A DNA stretch of 64,000 nucleotides from VRUE01 sp963812335. GTDB taxonomy: Bacteria; Actinomycetota; Thermoleophilia; Solirubrobacterales; 70-9. Positions 36,419 to 45,278 of the stretch are shown piece by piece. The notes below the pieces were generated by a model. It made no database searches. It was not told the DNA's origin and saw nothing but the letters and a program-made list of their open reading frames with translations. The position numbers and the translations under genes are program-made. Where the stretch lies: assembly GCA_963812335.1 (NCBI GenBank), contig CAWEUU010000002.1:1-64000 (forward strand). Reading direction: 5' to 3'. Position 1 is the stretch's first letter. Each line of letters begins with the position of its first letter.

Positions 36419-36737
36419 GCGTCCGCCGCATGCTTCCCGATGAGCTTGAGGCTGCGGTCGGCGTGTGGAACGCGGCGAAGCCGCCCGAGGGGCCCCGCAT
36501 GGGACGGAGCGCACCGCACAGGGCACGGGGGTCGGTCGGTCGCTGGTTATCCATGTTCTCGACGCAGCCCGCTCGCTCGGCTACGAGCGAGCGGGTGTCT
36601 GGACCTACAGCCATAACCCGCCAGCCCACAGGCTCTACGAGAGCGTCGGTATGGCGACCGCGGGCAAAACCTCGCGTGCGCTCACCCGCACCCAAATCCA
36701 GTACGGATGCCTGCTCAGCAGCAATGGCACGCCTTAG
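36415..36737 (+). pseudogene. GNAT acetyltransferase, internally deleted and frameshifted
   Basis: The start (SVRRMLPDELEAAVGVWNAAK) looks like a GNAT N-terminus in one frame. After ~25 codons the similarity moves to another frame (36515 onward) with the C-terminal GNAT part GVGRSLVIHVLDAARSLGYERAGVWTYSHNPPAHRLYESVGM. About 60-80 residues of the middle are missing. Not functional as read. Confidence 0.7.
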
Positions 36738-36743
36738 CCCGAA

Positions 36744-37235
36744 TCACAGCAGTCGCTCGACAACGAGCACGTCCCGCCAAGCGCCGTCGAGCTGACCATG
36801 TCGCCGATGCAGGCCGACGGAGTTGAAGCCGCAGCGTTCGGTCAACCGGATGCTCGCGACGTTGTCGGTGAAGAGCTTGCCGATCATCTTGTGGAAGCCG
36901 CGCTCTTCAGCCGCGGAGGCAAGCGCTCCGGCCAGCAGCGTGCCGAGCCCGCGGCCGCGCGCCTGCGGTGCCACGTAGACGCTCGCCTCGCCGATGCCCT
37001 CGTAGCACTCGCGGGTGCTGTAGGGGGCAAGGCCCGCCCATCCGACAATGTCCGCGCCCGCATCGCAGACGAACAGGGGGTGCCGCGATTGCCCAAGCCG
37101 AGGCCCGAAGTCCTCGGGCGACCTCGGCGCCGTCTCGAATGTCGAGCGCCGCTCGGCGATCGCGGCGTTGTAGATCTCGGATATCGCTGTGGCGTCGTCA
37201 GACAACGCATCGCGCACCGCGGCTTTCTCGTTCAT
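36744..37235 (-). CDS. GNAT N-acetyltransferase, phosphinothricin/arsinothricin-resistance (Pat/ArsN1) type
   Basis: 163 aa from ATG 37235 (an upstream in-frame ATG at 37277 adds 14 residues with no similarity). ISEIYNAAIAERRSTFETAPRSPEDF, VGWAGLAPYSTRECYEGIGEASVYV, acetyl-CoA loop QARGRGLGTLLAGAL, and ERCGFNSVGLHRRHGQLDGAWRDVLVVERLL are typical of acetyltransferases inactivating phosphinothricin-like compounds. Physiological substrate unknown. Stands alone on the minus strand. Confidence 0.85.
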   Translation of the reverse strand: MNEKAAVRDALSDDATAISEIYNAAIAERRSTFETAPRSPEDFGPRLGQSRHPLFVCDAGADIVGWAGLAPYSTRECYEGIGEASVYVAPQARGRGLGTLLAGALASAAEERGFHKMIGKLFTDNVASIRLTERCGFNSVGLHRRHGQLDGAWRDVLVVERLL

Positions 37236-37313
37236 GGCCGCATTCTCGTTGCCTGTTGACCGGCAGGCAATGTCCACATGGCCAAAGTGGCCTATCCGTT
37301 CGCGGTAGACTCC

Positions 37314-38162
37314 CTACCGACGCTCGACTTCCCACACGATCACGGCGGGAACGTCGGTAAGGGCGTCCTCGAAGGCGTCCACCCGGTGCTTCTTCGCGCG
37401 GGCCTGGGCCTGCTCGGCGCTCAGCCGGGGTTCGATGCAGCGGCGAACGGCGAGGCCGGCAGCGCCGAATGCCGCAATGTAGTCGCCGTGCAGGTGGGGG
37501 TACTCGGGGATCATCGAGCGTCGCCCATCCGCATCGACGAACACGGCCCGCCAGCCGAGGATCGCCGTGGCGAACGGGTGAGGGTTGGAGACGATCAGCC
37601 GTCCGCCCGGCTTCAAGGCCCGGCCCAGCTCCATGATCGCTGGGCCGAGCTCAGACAGATGGCTGAGCGCGAGCGCGCAGACCGCGCCCGCCACCTCGCC
37701 GTCTGCGAGCGGCAGCGTGGTGAGCTCGCCGAGGCGGAGGTCGGCGTCGGCAAGCTTGGCCGCGGCGCAATCCAGCATCGCCTGGCTTCCGTCGACGCCG
37801 ATCACCTGTCGGCCCCGACCACACAGGTAGGCGGCGTGACGGCCCGTGCCGCATGCAGCGTCGAGGATCGGCCCAGGCGGCAGCTGGTCGAGCAGCTCTC
37901 GAACAACCGGCTCCTCGGCCGCGATCGTGTCGTTGCCGGGCTCGTCGTAATCCTCTGCCCACTGCGCATAGCCGGCGTCGACATCCGTCTCGGGCAGGTC
38001 ACGTCGCTCCGCGTAGGGCGGTTCGTCGAGCCGCGAGAGGATCTCCCGAATCTCCTCGGTGCGGGCTTCGACACCGTCGAAGGAACGACGCGCCCCGGCG
38101 CGCAGCAGCGCCAGGCCCTCGATGCCGAGGAGGTAGTGGCCCTGCTTGAGTCCTTCTGCCAT
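37314..38162 (-). CDS. Class I SAM-dependent methyltransferase
   Basis: 282 aa. Rossmann-type SAM motifs: ILDAACGTGRHAAYLCGRGRQVIGVDGSQAML (motif I), LPLADGEVAGAVCALALSHL (motif II/III) and ALKPGGRLIVSNPHP. The N-terminal ~70 residues (HYLLGIEGLALLRAGARR...) are an extra helical part. Substrate cannot be deduced. It follows a GNAT gene with 17 bp spacing on the same strand and may be co-transcribed. Confidence 0.85.
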   Translation of the reverse strand: MAEGLKQGHYLLGIEGLALLRAGARRSFDGVEARTEEIREILSRLDEPPYAERRDLPETDVDAGYAQWAEDYDEPGNDTIAAEEPVVRELLDQLPPGPILDAACGTGRHAAYLCGRGRQVIGVDGSQAMLDCAAAKLADADLRLGELTTLPLADGEVAGAVCALALSHLSELGPAIMELGRALKPGGRLIVSNPHPFATAILGWRAVFVDADGRRSMIPEYPHLHGDYIAAFGAAGLAVRRCIEPRLSAEQAQARAKKHRVDAFEDALTDVPAVIVWEVERR

Positions 38163-38179
38163 CCGCCGAACCGTCGCGA

Positions 38180-38707
38180 TCAGCTCGGCGCCGGCGTGTT
38201 GCGCTTACCGTAGAAGACGACAAAGGCTTGGGTGAAGCCGTGGCGCTCGTAGAAGCGGTGGGAGTCGACGTTGGTCTTCGCGGCAGTGATGGCGAGAGCC
38301 TCGACGCCGATCCCGGCGAGGCGCTGCCACACCGCCTCCAGCAGCGCGGAGCCTACGCCGTCGCCACGGCGCTCGGGAAAGACCGAAAGCGTCTCCAACT
38401 CGGCGAGCCGCTCGCCGGTCTGCCAGGCGGCGTAGCCGGAACCGACCGTGACGAAGGCGTAGCCGATCGGGTGGTCGCCGTCCTGCGCGATGACGAAGAA
38501 GGTCGCGGGACCTTCGAGCCAGCGCTCGTACTTGGCCCGCCGACGCCGCCAGGAGTCCGCCAGCTCGCGCTTCGGAGCGCTGCCGCCGAGGTTCGGAACG
38601 AGACTGGAATGATGCTCCTGGAGCGCATTCCAGAGCGGCTCGACCGCGTGAAGCTGATCTGCGTCGTCCGCGTAGCGCAAGGTGATCTCTGACTTCGAAG
38701 GCTCCAT
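38180..38707 (-). CDS. GNAT N-acetyltransferase
   Basis: 175 aa from ATG 38707, chosen because MEPSKSEITLRYADDADQ begins the GNAT fold; the open frame upstream is not similar. FFVIAQDGDHPIGYAFVTVGSGYAAWQTGERLAELETLSVFPERRGDGVGSALLEAVW includes the acetyl-CoA-binding RRGDGVGSALL. C-terminal RFYERHGFTQAFVVFYGKR completes the fold. Substrate unknown. Its 5' end is 103 bp from the divergent OsmC gene. Confidence 0.85.
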   Translation of the reverse strand: MEPSKSEITLRYADDADQLHAVEPLWNALQEHHSSLVPNLGGSAPKRELADSWRRRRAKYERWLEGPATFFVIAQDGDHPIGYAFVTVGSGYAAWQTGERLAELETLSVFPERRGDGVGSALLEAVWQRLAGIGVEALAITAAKTNVDSHRFYERHGFTQAFVVFYGKRNTPAPS

Positions 38708-38810
38708 GCCGCCACAGTCAAACAGGATTTCCGTCCGGGCGGGACGCCTCGTGAAAGCATGCTCACGTGAGCCGAAGAGCGGAATATCTCTCGAACGGGT
38801 CGGCGAAGCG

Positions 38811-39230
38811 TTGAGCAGGCACGCGAGCGTCCACCACGCGCGGGTCATCTGGGATCCGAGCCAGGATGATCGCCGCGCTCACACGATCGACCTGGCCAAC
38901 CAACGGCTCGCCGTGTCGGGCGCGGCCGTCCTCGGCGGCGATCCGGACAAGGCGGATCCGGAGGAGATGTTCGTCGCCTCGCTGGCGAGCTGTCACATGT
39001 TGTGGTTCCTCTCCTTGGCCCGCGCCGCGCGCCTTCGGGCGACCGCCTACGAGGACAAGCCGGAGGGGACGATGGACGGCACGAGGTTCACGCGCGTGGT
39101 CCTTCGCCCCAGGGTCGCCTTCGACGACGACATCACCGAAGAGCAGACCGACTCTCTCCACCATCGCGCCCACGAGCGCTGCTTCATCGCCAACAGCGTC
39201 AGCTGCCCGGTGGAGGTGGAGCCTCAGTGA
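38811..39230 (+). CDS. OsmC-family peroxide/hydroperoxide reductase-like protein
   Basis: 139 aa from TTG 38811 (SRHASVHHARVIWDPSQDD); the frame is open back to 38682 but this part is antisense to the GNAT gene. DPEEMFVASLASCHMLWFLSLARAARL has the first redox Cys, HERCFIANSVSCPVEVEP the second, as in OsmC/Ohr. Reduces organic peroxides in other bacteria. The stop overlaps the ATG of the cupin gene (TGATG), so they are coupled. Confidence 0.83.
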   Translation: MSRHASVHHARVIWDPSQDDRRAHTIDLANQRLAVSGAAVLGGDPDKADPEEMFVASLASCHMLWFLSLARAARLRATAYEDKPEGTMDGTRFTRVVLRPRVAFDDDITEEQTDSLHHRAHERCFIANSVSCPVEVEPQ

Positions 39231-39595
39231 TGGAGCTACCGCGCCGGGTGGAGAAGCCGTGGGGGCACGAGCTGTGGTTCGCACAGACCGAGCGCTACGC
39301 CGGCAAGCTGCTCCACGTCCAGGCCGGACAGCGGCTCTCGGTCCAGTACCACGAGCGCAAGGACGAGACCTCCTACCTGCTCACCGGGCGCCTGCTGCTG
39401 AGCAAGGGCCCGGAAGCCGAGACGATGTCGACGAGCGAGCTGACGGCGGGTGCGGCGTGGCGCAACGAGCCGGGACAGGTGCACACGATCGAGGCGCTCG
39501 AGGACTCGGTCGTCGTCGAGGTCTCGACGCCCGAGCTCGACGACGTGGTGCGCGTCATCGACGACTACGGCCGAGCCGGGACGTCGGCGCCGTAG
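39230..39595 (+). CDS. Cupin-domain protein (mannose-6-phosphate isomerase type II-like)
   Basis: 121 aa. PWGHELWFAQTERYAGKLLHVQAGQRLSVQYHERKDETSYLLTGRLLL and EPGQVHTIEALEDSVVVEVSTPELDDVVRVIDDYGR give the two conserved cupin motifs with metal-binding histidines, close to the C-terminal isomerase domain of type II phosphomannose isomerase/GMP enzymes. As a free-standing small domain it may isomerise sugars or just bind them. Coupled to the OsmC gene. Confidence 0.82.
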   Translation: MELPRRVEKPWGHELWFAQTERYAGKLLHVQAGQRLSVQYHERKDETSYLLTGRLLLSKGPEAETMSTSELTAGAAWRNEPGQVHTIEALEDSVVVEVSTPELDDVVRVIDDYGRAGTSAP

Positions 39596-39636
39596 CGACG
39601 TCGGCGAAGACGCCGGCGGCGATCGCACCAAGCCTG

Positions 39637-39955
39637 ACACCGCCCTCCTACCCAGAGTCCGACGCACCGCCTCCAGGGGGACCACCAGCGTCAGCGGGCC
39701 TGCGGCGGCCGGCCAGAAGCCGAAGCGGGTACAGAACGCGGCGGCTTCGTCGTCGAGCGCGTGGACGAGGACGGCGCGCATGGCGACCGAGCGGGTGGCA
39801 CGATCGGTGCGCCGCAGGGCGTCGAGCAGAAGGCTTCGCCCGAGGGCCGGCACCCTGCTCGGAGCGGTCGCCGTCTGCCGCGCGAACGACGACGCGGTGG
39901 TCGGCTACTACACGCTGGAGCCGGGTACGGCGACCGCTAATGACGAAATCGCCAG
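39637..39955. pseudogene. GNAT-toxin relic split by an inversion
   Basis: On the minus strand 39853 down to ~39637 reads PALGRSLLLDALRRTDRATR...MRAVLVHALDDEAAAFCTRFGFWPAAAGPLTLVVPLEAVRRTL, the C-terminal half of a TacT-like GNAT toxin; it has no native stop. Directly adjoining on the plus strand, ~39850-39955 reads AVAVCRANDDAVVGYYTLEPGTA, which looks like the middle of the same kind of protein. The two halves are head-to-head, as after an inversion near 39850. No intact gene fills 39596-39955. Confidence 0.55.
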
Positions 39956-40507
39956 CTACGCCGGAAGCTGCTCAAGCAGCGAAACCAAAGACGCCTGCGG
40001 GCTCGGGTCGTCTTGCTCGCTGCCTACCTCTTTGAGCAGTTCTCCGATCTGAGCTTCGCGGCCGTTCTGCTGGTCGTCGGCGCGAGCATGGGCGAGCGCA
40101 GTCAGGGCGAGGTCGTACTCACCGGCATCGATGGCAACCTCGGCGACGGCAAGCTGGGCATCCGGGCCAGACCACTCGCTCTCCCCTCGCTGCTCCGCCA
40201 GGTGGATGGCACGAGTCAGAAACCCCAGGGCAAGGTCGTTGAGACCAAGGCGGTTCATTGCCGAGCCGAGATTCCACGGATAGGCGGGCTCGCCGGCGTC
40301 CAGGCGCATGGCTTGTCCATAGAGCGCCAATACGCGGTCGAGCTTGCCCTCTGCGAGAAAACGCTCCGCGACCTCGGCCTCGGGCCATTGCCCCGGCCCG
40401 AAGGCATCGGAGAGCAACTCGTCGGCCTCGCTGACAAGCTGCTCAGCCCTAGCTGCGACTGCGGGCTCTGCGTCCTCTGGCTTGCGTGTATTGCGCGCGT
40501 TGGTCAT
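39956..40507 (-). CDS. TPR-repeat protein
   Basis: 183 aa. WPEAEVAERFLAEGKLDRVLALYGQAMRLDAGEPAYPWNLGSAMNRLGLNDLALGFLTRAIHLAE and VAEVAIDAGEYDLALTALAHARAD are at least two to three tetratricopeptide repeats, with a helical N-terminus and an acidic C-terminus. A protein-protein adaptor; the partner is unknown. The start overlaps in another frame the end of the remnant described next. Confidence 0.65.
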   Translation of the reverse strand: MTNARNTRKPEDAEPAVAARAEQLVSEADELLSDAFGPGQWPEAEVAERFLAEGKLDRVLALYGQAMRLDAGEPAYPWNLGSAMNRLGLNDLALGFLTRAIHLAEQRGESEWSGPDAQLAVAEVAIDAGEYDLALTALAHARADDQQNGREAQIGELLKEVGSEQDDPSPQASLVSLLEQLPA

Positions 40508-40685
40508 CGGTCAGTTCCTCTCGCCATGCATGCCACTGCTTGGCTCGCTCTGGATTGTGACGCACGCCGAGGATTTCCTCGCCAATACGGACGAGATCGC
40601 AGACGCGAAGCTCCTCGCCCGTCTGCGGATCAACGCCCGCTGGGTCGTTCCAGTTGCGCGGCTTCCTCGGCCAGTGCCGAGTCTT
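40449..40685 (-). pseudogene. Remnant open frame without a start codon, upstream of the TPR gene
   Basis: A 78-codon open frame bounded by stops reads HWPRKPRNWNDPAG, then VDPQTGEELRVCDLVRIG, EEILGVRHNPERAKQW and HAWREELTDDQRA. It has protein-like composition and codon bias but no ATG, GTG or TTG. It looks like the 3' part of a gene whose beginning is lost. Family not recognised. Confidence 0.35.
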
Positions 40686-41154
40686 TCAACGGGGCGAGAC
40701 GGACCGACGAGGAGGTCAGGTCGGCTCAGCTGTGATGATCGATTTGTTCATGCGCATTTTCCGTGAGTTGCTCGTCGTATCCGTCGCATCTCATCCCTGC
40801 CATCGCCTCGAAAAGGAGCTCCCGGTCGACCCCGCTCCGGCGCCATGAGCCCTCCGTCCCAACACTCCCGGCCCCAAACCAATCACCGCTTTGGGCCCCG
40901 GACTCCTCGTCGGGCCTCGGGCAGCAAAGTCCCATCGTCGCCGCTTTGCAAAGCCGAGCGAGCGTCCGCGCCACACCCGAGTAGACGCCCCGAATGGACG
41001 AGAAGCATGCGCATCCCCCTACGCTCAGCTCGCGCCTTCCGATGAGGGCGCTCAGCTAACAGCGTCTGCTGGCGCCGGAATCGACCACCGAGATCGGCCC
41101 AAACAATTGACGCCAGACCAACGTTGACCGCTGTTTGTCCGGCTCCCGCCCGAG
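40686..41154. other. 469 bp without a supportable gene
   Basis: Short frames only. A minus-strand stretch near 40727-40850 reads GVDRELLFEAMAGMRCDGYDEQL and may be coding debris. Copy 3 of the dispersed repeat lies at 40944-41006. I see no RNA gene or insertion sequence. Confidence 0.5.
40944..41006 (+). repeat. Dispersed hairpin repeat, copy 3 (weakest)
   Basis: CTTTGCAAAGCCGAGCGAGCGTCC...CACACCCGAG...TGGACGAGAAGC aligns loosely with copy 2 and with the reverse complement of copy 4 in the same order of blocks. The terminal hairpin seen in the other three copies is not preserved here. Confidence 0.35.
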
Positions 41155-41544
41155 CTACACCCGTGTGACCTCGAGCAGTCCCGCTTGTGCCGCCGCGTCG
41201 AAGTCCGCATCCTGAGTGCAAACCGCCGCGCCGTAGGCGATCGCGGTGGCGGCGATCCAGGCGTCCATGACCTTCATCGCCTTGCCGATCGCCTTCAGTC
41301 CCATGCGCAGGCGCGCCAGCTCGTCCCCTACGGCCTCATCGATCACCAACGGCGCGGCGATCTGCCGCGCAACCTCCAGAGTGCTGAGGCGACGCGCCAT
41401 CTGCTCGTGGCCGCTCGCGGCGAGGACGCCGTGGCGAAGCTCGGAGAGGGTGACGACGCTGACGGCAACCTCGTCGGGGAGGGTGCCGAGCGGTCGCTCC
41501 TGCTCGCGCGCGATGAAGACCGAGGTGTCGAGGACCGCCTGCAC
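41155..41544 (-). CDS. vapC: PIN-domain ribonuclease toxin (VapC family)
   Basis: 129 aa. QAVLDTSVFIAREQERPLG (first Asp), VSVVTLSELRHGVLAA (Glu), VMDAWIAATAIAYGAAVCTQDADFD (two acidic sites) make up the full PIN active site. The partner antitoxin is encoded 18 bp upstream on the same strand. Cleaves RNA, usually tRNA or rRNA, when free of antitoxin. Confidence 0.92.
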   Translation of the reverse strand: MQAVLDTSVFIAREQERPLGTLPDEVAVSVVTLSELRHGVLAASGHEQMARRLSTLEVARQIAAPLVIDEAVGDELARLRMGLKAIGKAMKVMDAWIAATAIAYGAAVCTQDADFDAAAQAGLLEVTRV

Positions 41545-41562
41545 AGCAACCGCTCACCTGCC

Positions 41563-41808
41563 TCAGAGCTGGTCCGTCGTGTGCGGAAACGCCTGGTCGA
41601 GCTCAGCTGCCAGACCCGGATCGGCTTGGGCGCCCATGATCAGCTCCCGCGCTCGCGAGCCGGCAGTCCACGAGGGCGTGTCCTCGATCGGCACGAGATC
41701 GGCGACGTCGTGTCCGGAGACGGTGACGCGCAGCTGCTCGCCCGACACCACGCGCCGTAGAACGGCGGAGACGTCGTTGCGAAGCTCTCGTTGGGGAATC
41801 CGCTTCAC
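41563..41808 (-). CDS. Antitoxin, Phd/YefM family
   Basis: 81 aa. RIPQRELRNDVSAVLRRVVSGEQLRVTVSGHDVADLVPIEDTPSW is the Phd/YefM N-terminal domain; the remaining ~35 residues would neutralise the PIN toxin encoded after it. Expected autorepressor. Upstream TAGCAGAACTGCTA at 41820-41833 is a perfect dyad and a good operator candidate. Confidence 0.9.
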   Translation of the reverse strand: MKRIPQRELRNDVSAVLRRVVSGEQLRVTVSGHDVADLVPIEDTPSWTAGSRARELIMGAQADPGLAAELDQAFPHTTDQL

Positions 41809-42142
41809 GGACGCATAGCGTAGCAGAACTGCTACACAGTGGCTTTCGTGGCCCAGCGACCGCGAGCTGCTACGCGCTCAGGAAGACCTCATTCCGCTGC
41901 CGGACCTCGCTCATCCTCCCCGGAGGCACCCGGGCGACCGTGTTCCAGAAGAGGTGACGACCGTTATCGGGTCCGGCATCCCGCGGGCAAGCTGCCGCGA
42001 GAGGAAGCCGGGGCTCGATCCTGCCACCAAGCGGACCGTCCGGCCGTCGGCGCTGATCGCCGCCGACTCTGAAACCCCTCGCTGACCTCGGTGAAGACCC
42101 ACCTTGACCCTGCTGCCGCTCGCCCTACACTCCTTTGAGGTG
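41809..42142. other. Intergenic stretch with antitoxin operator candidate, otherwise nothing
   Basis: TAGCAGAACTGCTA (41820-41833) is a 14-base perfect palindrome near the start of the minus-strand antitoxin gene, suited to autoregulation. The remaining ~300 bases have an open plus-strand frame ending at 42084 (ELLRAQEDLIPLPDLAHPP...) without start codon or known similarity. Confidence 0.45.
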
Positions 42143-43722
42143 ATGCGAGGGTCGATCGACATGAGAGGGACTGTGGTGGTGATCGCAGCCCTGACCCTGT
42201 CCCTGGCACTTCCCGCGGCGGCCGGCGCCGCCGACAGCATCTACTGGAACGCCGGCGGGTCACCCGGAGAAATCGGCCGAGCCGCGCTCGACGGCAGCGG
42301 CGGCTCTGTTCTGCCAGTGGCCGACGGAACGCTTGACGGACCGCTGGGCTCGGCGATAGACAGCGCCACGGGTCGCATCTACTGGGTCAACGGCGGGGGC
42401 AGCGTCTCCTATGCCAATCTCGACGGCTCCGGGAGCGGCGGCCTGCTCAACGCCGCCGGAGCCCGCTTCGAAGAACCTAGGGCCGCGACGATCGACCCGG
42501 TCGGGCGCCGCATCTACTGGGCGGAGGAAGAAGGAATCTCTTACGCCAACCTCGACGGCTCCGGTGGTGGCGTCCTCAACACCGCCGGCGCGCCGGTCGC
42601 CTCTCCGGAGGGCGTCGCGATCGACCCGACCGCCAACCGCATCTACTGGGCGAACTTCTACGGCCCCAGCATCGGCTACGCCAACCTCGACGGCTCCGGC
42701 GGCGGCGAACTCAACACGGCCGGCGCGCCGAAGTCCAACCCGGCCGGCGTCGCGATCGACCCCGTTGCCCGCAGGCTCTACTGGGCGAACTTCGGCGCCG
42801 CGGAACCGATCGCCTACGCCAACCTCGACGGCTCCGGCGGCGGCACCCTCAATGTCAGCGGCGCCAGCACGGTCTCGCCGCGGGGCGTCGCGATCGACCC
42901 CGAAGCGCGGCGGATCTACTGGGGCAACGAATCGCAGACCATGGGCGCAATCTCCTACGCGGATCTCGAAGGGAGCGGGGGCGGTGGTGCTCCCGACCTC
43001 CGGGGCGCCTCTCGAATGGCCGCAGTTCCCGATCCTGCAGAAGGCGCCCGTGGCCGTCGCGCCACCGTCGATCGGCGGCGGCACGGTCGCCGGCGACACG
43101 CTCACCTGCTCGCAGGGGGCCTGGGCGCCCGACAGCTTCAGCTCCCAGCTCTACCGTGCGCCGAGCGGCTACGCCTACGAGTGGCTGCGCGACGGCTCCG
43201 CCGTCCCAGGCGCCGAGCAGAACACCTACGTCCCGGCGGCGGCCGGCGCCTATGTCTGCCACGTTACCGCCGCCAACCAGGCCGGTTCGGCGGTCCAGAC
43301 CAGTTCCGCGGTCCAGGTGAGCGAACGCCCCCCGACCCCGCCGACTCCTCCCAAGCTCCACGGCAAGGCGATCGCTGCCGGCCGGGCCAAGGTGAAGCAC
43401 GGCCGGGCGTTGCTGCGAATGCGTTGCCCTGCCGGCGGCGGGGACTGCAAGGGCGTCGTCAAGCTCGTCATCCGGATCAAGCCGAAGCGTCACGCGCACC
43501 GGCTGGCGAGCAAGCGGGGAAGGCGAGTGCTGCTTGGGCAAGCAAGCCTTCAGGATCGTCGCCGGCAGGGGCAAGCTCGTCCGGATCAGGCTCAACCGAG
43601 TGGGCAGGAACCGCCTGCGCCGCGCGCCCCACCACCGCTTCGCCGTGCGGCTGAGAGGCGGAGGCGTCAGGTACCGCGCTCTACAGCTCCGTCTGGCGCC
43701 ATCGCGGCATCGCCGAAGCTGA
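42143..43722 (+). pseudogene. Secreted YWTD-type beta-propeller protein, interrupted by two frameshifts
   Basis: Signal peptide (TVVVIAALTLSLALPAAAGAA) then at least six ~40-residue repeats of the form RIYWAN...ISYANLDGSGGG.LNTAGAP...P.GVAIDP, resembling LDL-receptor class B (YWTD) propeller blades. Near 42985 the frame must move by one base within GGCGGTGGTG to continue as VLPTSGAPLEWPQFPILQKAP and an Ig-like/surface domain (LTCSQGAWAPDSFSSQLYRAP). Near 43541 a second one-base shift restores GKQAFRIVAGRGKLVRIRLNR. Both sites have one extra base. Either a decayed gene or sequence errors; the combined product would be ~525 aa. Confidence 0.75.
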
Positions 43723-43942
43723 ATACTCGGGTAGGCCGAACTCTGCCCGGCACCAGGGAGAAGGGAGCAGCGCTCCGAGCCGCATTCCCTCGGCTCTCCC
43801 TCGGGATGAACCGACGAGAAGGAGGCCGGTCAATCTGGCTGGCGCGGTCGCGCCCCTCCTTCGTCCGATGCGGAAGCGACGTCACGATCGCCCGGTAGGC
43901 GCCAGCGGCCCTTGTCGTCGCGGGCTCTATCCACTCATCGGC

Positions 43943-44548
43943 TCATCCCGCCCGCCGGTAGCGGATGTGTGTGGCTAGCGGCGAGTGCAAGACCTCAACG
44001 GGCTCAAACCCGAGCGACTCGACGCCGTCGAAGATCCGCTCGCCGGAGCCGAGCAGGACCGGCGCGATGTCCAACGTGAGCTCGTCGACGACCCCGGCAA
44101 TGAGGGCCTGGCGCACAGTCGAGGCGCCGCCCGCGATGTCTACGCCGCCCTCCCCGGCCGTCTCGCGCGCTTGTGCGTAAGCGGCGTCGAAGCCGCCGGT
44201 GACGAAGTGGAAGGTCGTCCCGCCTTCCATCTCGATCAGCTCGTGAGCGTGATGGGTGAGCACAAACACCGGCGCGTGGTAAGGCGGCTCGGGACCCCAC
44301 CAGCCGCGCCAGTCCTCATCCCACTCGCCGCGGATCGGCCCGAACATGTTCCGCCCCATGACGTACGCGCCGCGCGGGCGCATTAGCCAGTCGGTCGCCG
44401 TCGCGTCGGCGTCGTTGGCGCGCTCGTCGCCGAGATGCCAGGCATGGAGCTCGCGCCCACGCTTACCGAGCGGATTCTCGCGGCTCTGGTCGGGCCCAGC
44501 GACGAAACCGTCGAGCGAGATCGACATGTGGCAGGTGGTGTCCGGCAT
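43943..44548 (-). CDS. Dihydrofolate reductase family protein (RibD C-terminal domain-like)
   Basis: 201 aa. CHMSISLDGFVAGPDQSRENPLG at the start, RGAYVMGRNMFGP in the middle and GVDIAGGASTVRQALIAGVVDELTLDIAPVLLGSGERIFDG near the end are typical of the YwjB/RibD-C family of NADPH-dependent reductases found widely in actinobacteria. True substrate unknown. Lies alone on the minus strand between noncoding gaps of ~220 bp. Confidence 0.87.
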   Translation of the reverse strand: MPDTTCHMSISLDGFVAGPDQSRENPLGKRGRELHAWHLGDERANDADATATDWLMRPRGAYVMGRNMFGPIRGEWDEDWRGWWGPEPPYHAPVFVLTHHAHELIEMEGGTTFHFVTGGFDAAYAQARETAGEGGVDIAGGASTVRQALIAGVVDELTLDIAPVLLGSGERIFDGVESLGFEPVEVLHSPLATHIRYRRAG

Positions 44549-44772
44549 CGGCGTCCTCTCGGGTTAGTTTGCGACTTGCAATTGGCGACAGCACCCCTGG
44601 AACCGCCGCCAAGCCACCGTATTGAAAGCGGCCGGGGCCTGCGACGCCTGGGTATCGTCCGATGCGGGTCTCTCCCTTTGCATGGAAAGCGCATTGATTG
44701 GACGGCCCCCAACGCCAGAGGGCGCGCACCTGAGACGCGCCTGGTCAGGCGGTAGGAGAGAATGCTCCCGAG

Positions 44773-45156
44773 GTGAAGAAGGCGACCATCCACTTCGACG
44801 GCGGCGGCCAGAGTCCCGGCCCGGTGACGGCTGCCTGCATTGTCAAGTTGAGCGACGGCTCCGAATACGAGCGGGTCAAGCGTTTCGACCATGGGACTCA
44901 CAACTTCGCCGAGTACCACGCCCTAATACTCGGCCTGCGCCTGGCGCGCAAGCACGACGCGCGGAAGGTGGTGGTCAAGGGGGACTCGAGGCTCGTGGTG
45001 AACCAAGTCAACGGCGAGTGGAAGACGAAGCATCCAACGCTGCAGCCTCTGCGGGCGAAGGCATGCAATCTGTTGGAGCAGTTCGACGACTGGTGCGTCA
45101 AGTGGATCCCGCGGGCGGAGAACCGGCGCGCCGACATGCTGGGTCGGGGGCGATGA
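44773..45156 (+). CDS. RNase H-like protein (ribonuclease HI family, short)
   Basis: 127 aa from GTG 44773. IHFDGGGQSPGPVTAACIV (Asp), FAEYHALILGLRLARKH (Glu), VVKGDSRLVVNQVNGEWKTKH (Asp) and RAENRRADMLGR (Asp) form the four-residue RNase H active site. It is the plant/archaeal-like short type that often lacks the basic handle. A second RNase H (46151) is 1.4 kb away and more like classical RnhA. Role: hydrolysis of RNA in RNA-DNA hybrids. Confidence 0.87.
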   Translation: MKKATIHFDGGGQSPGPVTAACIVKLSDGSEYERVKRFDHGTHNFAEYHALILGLRLARKHDARKVVVKGDSRLVVNQVNGEWKTKHPTLQPLRAKACNLLEQFDDWCVKWIPRAENRRADMLGRGR

Positions 45157-45266
45157 GGATCGAATCCCGTGCGCTACTTGACGGCGACTACCGCTTCGGA
45201 CGAGGACGATTCGTCGCGAGTTCGCTGCGAGTCGACATGGAAGCCTTTGTCCTGGATATCCCCGTG

Positions 45267-45272
45267 TATACT
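45267..45272 (+). promoter_or_regulatory. Candidate -10 box (TATACT) of the AbrB/Doc operon
   Basis: TATACT lies six bases before the ATG at 45279, so transcription would begin at about the start codon (leaderless). There is no well-spaced -35 element (TTGTCC is only 14 bases upstream). Confidence 0.4.
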
Positions 45273-45278
45273 GACGAC

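Noticed and set aside
45159..45168. TCGAATCCCG as a duplicated tRNA end (att site) for the tRNA-like gene at 31287
   Set aside because: Only 10 bases match and the flanks differ; expected by chance in a GC-rich region. No longer direct repeat of the tRNA 3' end was found.
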